Shown here: positions 14,440 through 18,151 of the stretch, piece after piece
Position numbering within the stretch: the first letter of the stretch is position 1
How the letters are laid out: each line of letters begins with the position of its first letter
Assembly: GCA_002384765.1 (NCBI GenBank)
Contig: DGBM01000241.1
Span: 972-19,122 of the forward strand
DNA length: 18,151 bases
Reading direction: 5' to 3'
From: Demequinaceae bacterium UBA4004
Lineage (GTDB): Bacteria; Actinomycetota; Actinomycetes; Actinomycetales; Demequinaceae
Translations under genes and position numbers: made by a program
The notes under the pieces: model-generated
What the model saw: only the letters and a program-made list of their open reading frames with translations
Database searches by the model: none
Told to the model about the DNA's origin: nothing

Positions 14440-16626
14440 ATGCACGACGAGTCCACGGTGACGGCGGGACCCGGTCTCGACGCAGAACAGAGGGTCGTTG
14501 ACACTCTCTACGCCAGGCTCGATGCCATCAGGGACGAGGCGAACTCTCGTCTTGTCGATGTGCGCCGTTCGGGTCCCTCGGGATCGCCCCAAAACCGCTC
14601 CGAGCGCGACGCCTTCGCCACTTTGTACGAGGATCGCATCGCCCAACTCGACGCGGTCGAGGATCGGTTGTGCTTCGGGCGTCTCGACATGGCCGGAGGC
14701 GACAGGCTCTACGTGGGCCGCATCGGCCTGTCGGACCAGAACCTTGTGCCGTTGTTGACGGACTGGCGCGCGCCCGCCGCAACCCCGTTCTACGCCGCCA
14801 CGGCCGCCCGCCCGTCGGGCGTGATGAACCGTCGGCACCTCACCACTCGAGGACGTAAGGTCATGGCCGTCGAGGACGACGTGCTTGACGTCGAGGCCCT
14901 GCGCGCCTCCGGTCAGGAGTCCTCGCTCGCCGGCGAGGGAGCACTCCTGGCGGCGCTTGATGCGCGCCGCACGGGCCGCATGGGGGACATCGTCGCCACC
15001 ATCCAGTCCGAGCAGGACGCGGTGATCCGCGCTCCCCTGCAGGGCGCCCTCGTGGTTCAGGGCGGACCGGGCACGGGGAAGACGGCCGTGGCTCTGCACC
15101 GCGCCGCCTACCTGCTGTACCACCACCGTGACTTACTGGAGCGGCGCGGCGTGCTACTCATCGGCCCCTCCTCCTCGTTCCTGCGCTACATCGACCATGT
15201 GCTGCCGTCGCTGGGTGAAACGGGAGCGGTCTCCACCACCCTGGCCGGGCTGGTGCGCGACGTCGGGCCCACGGTGCGCGAATCCGACGACGTCGCCATG
15301 CTCAAGGGACGCGCCGACATGGCCGGCGTGATTCGCGCGGCCGTCCGTGAGCGCCAACGCGTGCCACGCAAGGACCAGGAGTTCCGCATCGACGGCCGTC
15401 CCGTGGTGATCAAGCGCTCCGACGTGCGCGAGGCCCAGTCACGTGCGCGCCGGGACGGCAAGCCCCACAACGAGGCCCGCGCCACGTTCGCCAAGGAGAT
15501 GATCAACCGGCTCTCTCGCCAGGTTGCGGACTACCTCGGCCCCGAGATCGAGGAGTCCGACCGCCAGGAGATCGCCCGCGACTTGCGTGACGACCGCGAC
15601 ATTCGCATTGCCATCAACCTGTGCTGGCTGCCGGTGACCCCCGTGGCGTTGCTGCGCGACCTGCTGTCCAAGCGCCACCTGCTCGACGAGTGCGCCTCCC
15701 GGCACTCCGTCACTGAGCGTGACGTGCTGTTCAGGAGTGCCGACGCACCGCTCACCGACGCCGACGTGCCGCTCCTGGACGAGGCCGCCGAACTGCTCGG
15801 GGACCTGCCGCAGACGGGATCCCCCAAGACCGACCGCAAGGCGCAATTGCGCTATGCCAAGGAAGTCCTCGCCAGCATCGGCGGCGACGGCCTGGTGACG
15901 GCCGAGATGCTCGCCGACCGCATGCAGGCCCCCACGCTGAAGCGCTCCGTCGCGGAGCGCGCGTCCGAGGACCGCTCCTGGACCTACGGCCACGTGGTCG
16001 TGGACGAAGCACAGGAACTCAGCCCGATGGCGTGGCGCATGCTGCTACGACGCTGTCCGTCGCGATCCTTCACGATCGTGGGAGACGTGGCGCAGACGTC
16101 GTCCCCTGCCGGCACGCGGTGGTGGCCCGAGACGATGGACCCGCAGTTCCAAGGGGGCTGGAACCTCCGCGAACTCACCATCAGTTACCGCATCCCCGCC
16201 GCCGTGGCGACCGCGGCTCAGGGTTTCGCGCGTGCCGCCGGACTGCCTGTCAGCGAGATGAGCGCCGCACGCGAGGTTGACGATGCCGTCGCCGCGATCG
16301 CGGTGGCACACGAGAACGAGGTGGTGGACAAGGCGGCGTCTGCCGCCGCCGACGAGGTCGACTCGCTCGTTGAGCGCGGAGGTGGCATGGTCGCGATCAT
16401 CGCGCCCGCCGACATGATCGAGGCGTTGGCTGCGGCGGCTCCGTCGGGCGTAGAGGTGTTGTCGGCACGCGACGCCAAGGGGCTCGAATACGACGCAGTG
16501 GTGGTCGCCGACCCCGCTGCGGTGGCCCACGTGGCCCAAGACCTCTATGTGGCCCTCACGCGACCCACACGCAGGCTCGTCCTCGTGCACCACGGCCCAC
16601 TACCGGCCGGCCTCGTCGCGCCGTAG
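14440..16626 (+). CDS. helR: HelD/HelR-type RNA polymerase-associated helicase-like ATPase
   Basis: This superfamily-1 helicase-like protein of 728 residues is close in length to mycobacterial HelD and Streptomyces HelR. The N-terminal part is a coiled-coil-like arm (about 12-75). DWRAP at 108-112 starts the conserved 1A region, IQSEQD (188-193) is the Q-like motif and GGPGTGKT (208-215) is Walker A. A long middle insertion corresponds to the arm that enters the RNA polymerase main channel. DEAQELSPM begins at D522 (Walker B), then GDVAQTSSPAG and ISYRIPA. Relatives bind RNA polymerase, dislodge stalled complexes, and in the HelR branch protect against rifamycins. The HelR rather than plain HelD assignment is my inference from overall pattern. 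AAAGGG precedes the ATG at 14440. Confidence 0.88.
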   Translation: MHDESTVTAGPGLDAEQRVVDTLYARLDAIRDEANSRLVDVRRSGPSGSPQNRSERDAFATLYEDRIAQLDAVEDRLCFGRLDMAGGDRLYVGRIGLSDQNLVPLLTDWRAPAATPFYAATAARPSGVMNRRHLTTRGRKVMAVEDDVLDVEALRASGQESSLAGEGALLAALDARRTGRMGDIVATIQSEQDAVIRAPLQGALVVQGGPGTGKTAVALHRAAYLLYHHRDLLERRGVLLIGPSSSFLRYIDHVLPSLGETGAVSTTLAGLVRDVGPTVRESDDVAMLKGRADMAGVIRAAVRERQRVPRKDQEFRIDGRPVVIKRSDVREAQSRARRDGKPHNEARATFAKEMINRLSRQVADYLGPEIEESDRQEIARDLRDDRDIRIAINLCWLPVTPVALLRDLLSKRHLLDECASRHSVTERDVLFRSADAPLTDADVPLLDEAAELLGDLPQTGSPKTDRKAQLRYAKEVLASIGGDGLVTAEMLADRMQAPTLKRSVAERASEDRSWTYGHVVVDEAQELSPMAWRMLLRRCPSRSFTIVGDVAQTSSPAGTRWWPETMDPQFQGGWNLRELTISYRIPAAVATAAQGFARAAGLPVSEMSAAREVDDAVAAIAVAHENEVVDKAASAAADEVDSLVERGGGMVAIIAPADMIEALAAAAPSGVEVLSARDAKGLEYDAVVVADPAAVAHVAQDLYVALTRPTRRLVLVHHGPLPAGLVAP

Positions 16627-16653
16627 CGGCGTGCCGCCGGAGCCGCGGGGGCT

Positions 16654-16711
16654 TTGCCGGTACGCCGACTCCCGGAACGGCCAGACCGGCAACGTCCGCC
16701 GGACGGCGGAC
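16654..16711. other. Tandem inverted repeats between helR and serA
   Basis: The 146-bp spacer holds two perfect inverted repeats in a row. TTGCCGGT (16654-16661) pairs with ACCGGCAA (16685-16692) over a 23-nt loop, and GTCCGCC (16694-16700) pairs with GGCGGAC (16705-16711) over a 4-nt loop. No U-tract follows the second; C residues do. They may act as a U-less terminator for helR or as structure in the serA leader. Nothing else is recognised in this spacer. Confidence 0.45.
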
Positions 16712-16772
16712 CCCCCGAGCGAAGGTCCCCGACGCGTCGCGAAGTTGGTAAACGGGTCATAAGTGCGAGACC

Positions 16773-17978
16773 ATGACCCCCGTGCGCGCACTCTTCCTCG
16801 AAACACTTCATCCCCAGGCCACCGAAATCCTCAACGCCGCCGACATCGCGGTAGACAACCGCGCAGGCGCGCTCGATGAGGACGAACTGATCGACGCCCT
16901 CAAGGGCGTCCAACTCCTCGGCCTGCGGTCCAAGACTCACGTCAGCGAACGCGTGCTGAAGGAGGCCAGGGACCTCATCGCCGTGGGTGCCTTCTCGATC
17001 GGCACCAACCAGATCGATCTTGCCGCGGCCGCCCGCTTAGGCATCGCGGTCTTCAACGCCCCGTTCTCCAACACGCGCTCCGTGGTGGAAATGGCCCTGT
17101 CCGAGATGATCTCGCTGACGCGCCGCCTTCCCGAGCACAACCGGCAGATGCACGCCGGCGTGTGGTCCAAGTCCGCCATCGGCGCCCACGAGATTCGCGG
17201 GCGCACGCTCGGCATCGTCGGCTACGGCAATATCGGCTCCCAGCTGTCCGTGATCGCCGAAGCGCTCGGCATGAACGTGATCTTCTTCGATAACGCGGAG
17301 AAGCTGGCGCTCGGAAACGCCACCAAGATGCCGACTCTGGAGGCGTTGTTGGCCGAGGCCGACATCGTGTCCCTCCACGTTGACGGCCGGCCGGGCAATT
17401 CCGGCTTCTTCGGCCCCCAACGGTTCGCCGCCATGAAGGAAGGCGCACTGTTCTTGAACCTGTCGCGCGGATTCATTGTGGAAATCGAGGCCCTCAAGGC
17501 GGGCCTCGAGTCCGGCCAGATCGGCGGGGCAGCGATCGACGTGTACCCCGTCGAGCCCAAGGCCAAGGGCGACGCTTTCTCGTCGCCGCTGCAGAACACC
17601 CCCAACGTGATCCTGACCCCACACATTGGCGGCTCAACCGAGGAAGCCCAGCGCGACATCGGCATCTTTGTGGCCACCCGGCTGCGCGATTTCGTCCACA
17701 ACGGCTCCACGTCGCTGTCCGTCAACCTGCCCAACCTGTCGCTGGAGGTGCCGCAGGGCTCACACCGTGTTGTGCACCTGCACGTCAACGTGCCCGGCGT
17801 CCTCGCGGCCGTGAACCGCGAGTTCGCCGAGCATGGCGTCAACATCGAGGGTCAAATGCTCGCGACGCGAGGAGAGTTGGGTTACGTGGTCACCGACATC
17901 TCGGACGGACTCACGGATGACGCGGTCGAAGCCTTGTCCAACATGCAGGCGACTGTTCGCCTGCGGGTGCTGTCATAG
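16773..17978 (+). CDS. serA: D-3-phosphoglycerate dehydrogenase (E. coli-type, with C-terminal ACT domain)
   Basis: This enzyme catalyses the NAD-dependent oxidation of 3-phosphoglycerate, the first step of serine synthesis. The protein has 401 residues and aligns by eye with E. coli SerA over its whole length, including IGTNQIDL, NAPFSNTRSVVE and the NAD-binding GYGNIGSQ. The catalytic residues R232, E261 and H284 (PHIGGSTEEAQ) sit at a constant offset of 8 from E. coli R240, E269 and H292. The C-terminal ACT domain starts near HRVVHLHVNVPGVL and probably mediates serine feedback. It lacks the extra intervening domain of the approximately 530-residue mycobacterial type. The ribosome site is weak (GCGAGACC before the ATG). 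An independent promoter in the 146-bp spacer is likely, but I could not place it. Confidence 0.95.
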   Translation: MTPVRALFLETLHPQATEILNAADIAVDNRAGALDEDELIDALKGVQLLGLRSKTHVSERVLKEARDLIAVGAFSIGTNQIDLAAAARLGIAVFNAPFSNTRSVVEMALSEMISLTRRLPEHNRQMHAGVWSKSAIGAHEIRGRTLGIVGYGNIGSQLSVIAEALGMNVIFFDNAEKLALGNATKMPTLEALLAEADIVSLHVDGRPGNSGFFGPQRFAAMKEGALFLNLSRGFIVEIEALKAGLESGQIGGAAIDVYPVEPKAKGDAFSSPLQNTPNVILTPHIGGSTEEAQRDIGIFVATRLRDFVHNGSTSLSVNLPNLSLEVPQGSHRVVHLHVNVPGVLAAVNREFAEHGVNIEGQMLATRGELGYVVTDISDGLTDDAVEALSNMQATVRLRVLS

Positions 17979-18151
17979 ACGCGGGCGGGGTACCTTTCGC
18001 AGATCTTGGCCTGCCCGACGAGCTCCTGCACGCTCTGACTCGTTTTGAACTGACCACCGCCTTCCCCATCCAGTCGGCGACCATCGCCGATGCCCTGGCG
18101 GGACGGAACGTGCTGGGCAAGGCGCGCACCGGTTCCGGCAAGACGCTCGCC
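17975..18151 (+). CDS. DEAD-box RNA helicase, N-terminal fragment (cut by window edge; start codon unclear)
   Basis: The last bases encode the start of an ATP-dependent RNA helicase. FADLGLPDELLHAL leads to the Q motif (F-x7-FPIQ) and then to motif I, ARTGSGKT, at the window edge. The frame is open from 17921, just after a TGA at 17918-17920, to the end. It contains no ATG, GTG or TTG before the Q motif. The only in-frame candidates are rare ones: ATA at 17975, overlapping the serA stop, or CTG at 18011. I set the start provisionally at 17975. A sequencing frameshift near the serA end is equally possible. The role (ribosome assembly or RNA turnover) cannot be told from this part. Confidence 0.72.
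   Translation, partial: MDAGGVPFADLGLPDELLHALTRFELTTAFPIQSATIADALAGRNVLGKARTGSGKTLA

Noticed and set aside
1..18151. CRISPR arrays, tRNA/rRNA genes, insertion sequences, phage or toxin-antitoxin genes
   Set aside because: No spaced long repeats, cloverleaf genes, transposase motifs or small toxin pairs were seen by eye. The content is ordinary chromosomal housekeeping DNA.

Overview
The window is high-G+C chromosomal DNA with the codon bias and gene order of an actinobacterium. The set mraZ-rsmH-ftsL-ftsI-murE-murF-mraY, diverging from moxR/DUF58/transglutaminase and followed by DUF3040, cold-shock and HelR-type genes, suggests Micrococcales (Cellulomonas/Demequina-like). The family-level guess is inference only.

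Layout. (1) Positions 1-7814, minus strand: the 5' half of the division and cell wall (dcw) cluster in the order mraZ, rsmH, ftsL, ftsI/pbpB, murE, murF, mraY. mraY runs off the left edge. From rsmH onward every junction is a 1-4 nt overlap or a 1 nt gap, so this is one translationally coupled operon. The only real gap, mraZ-rsmH, carries a structured RNA element resembling the actinobacterial mraW motif. Upstream of mraZ lies an array of direct repeats spaced 10 bp apart that looks like the MraZ operator. (2) Positions 8006-12524, plus strand: a divergent three-gene operon of a MoxR AAA+ ATPase, a DUF58 protein and a membrane transglutaminase with a C-terminal DUF4129-like tail. (3) Positions 12469-14301, minus strand: a DUF3040 membrane protein whose 3' end overlaps the transglutaminase tail to tail, a cold-shock protein with a hairpin terminator, and a PAC2-family protein. 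(4) Positions 14440-18151, plus strand: a HelD/HelR-type RNA polymerase-associated helicase-like protein, an E. coli-type D-3-phosphoglycerate dehydrogenase (serA), and the first part of a DEAD-box RNA helicase that has no ordinary start codon in frame.

How the genes work together. The left block makes UDP-MurNAc-pentapeptide (MurE, MurF) and lipid I (MraY), cross-links septal peptidoglycan (FtsI with FtsL), and carries the operon's own regulator (MraZ) and a 16S rRNA methylase (RsmH). The right block is mixed housekeeping and stress functions: RNA chaperone, RNA polymerase rescue, serine synthesis, RNA helicase. There are no mobile elements, CRISPR arrays, tRNA or rRNA genes, and no stretch over about 200 bp without a gene. 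I found no clearly new multi-gene system. The most interesting signals are regulatory (the mraZ upstream array and the mraZ-rsmH RNA element) and the missing start codon of the last gene.
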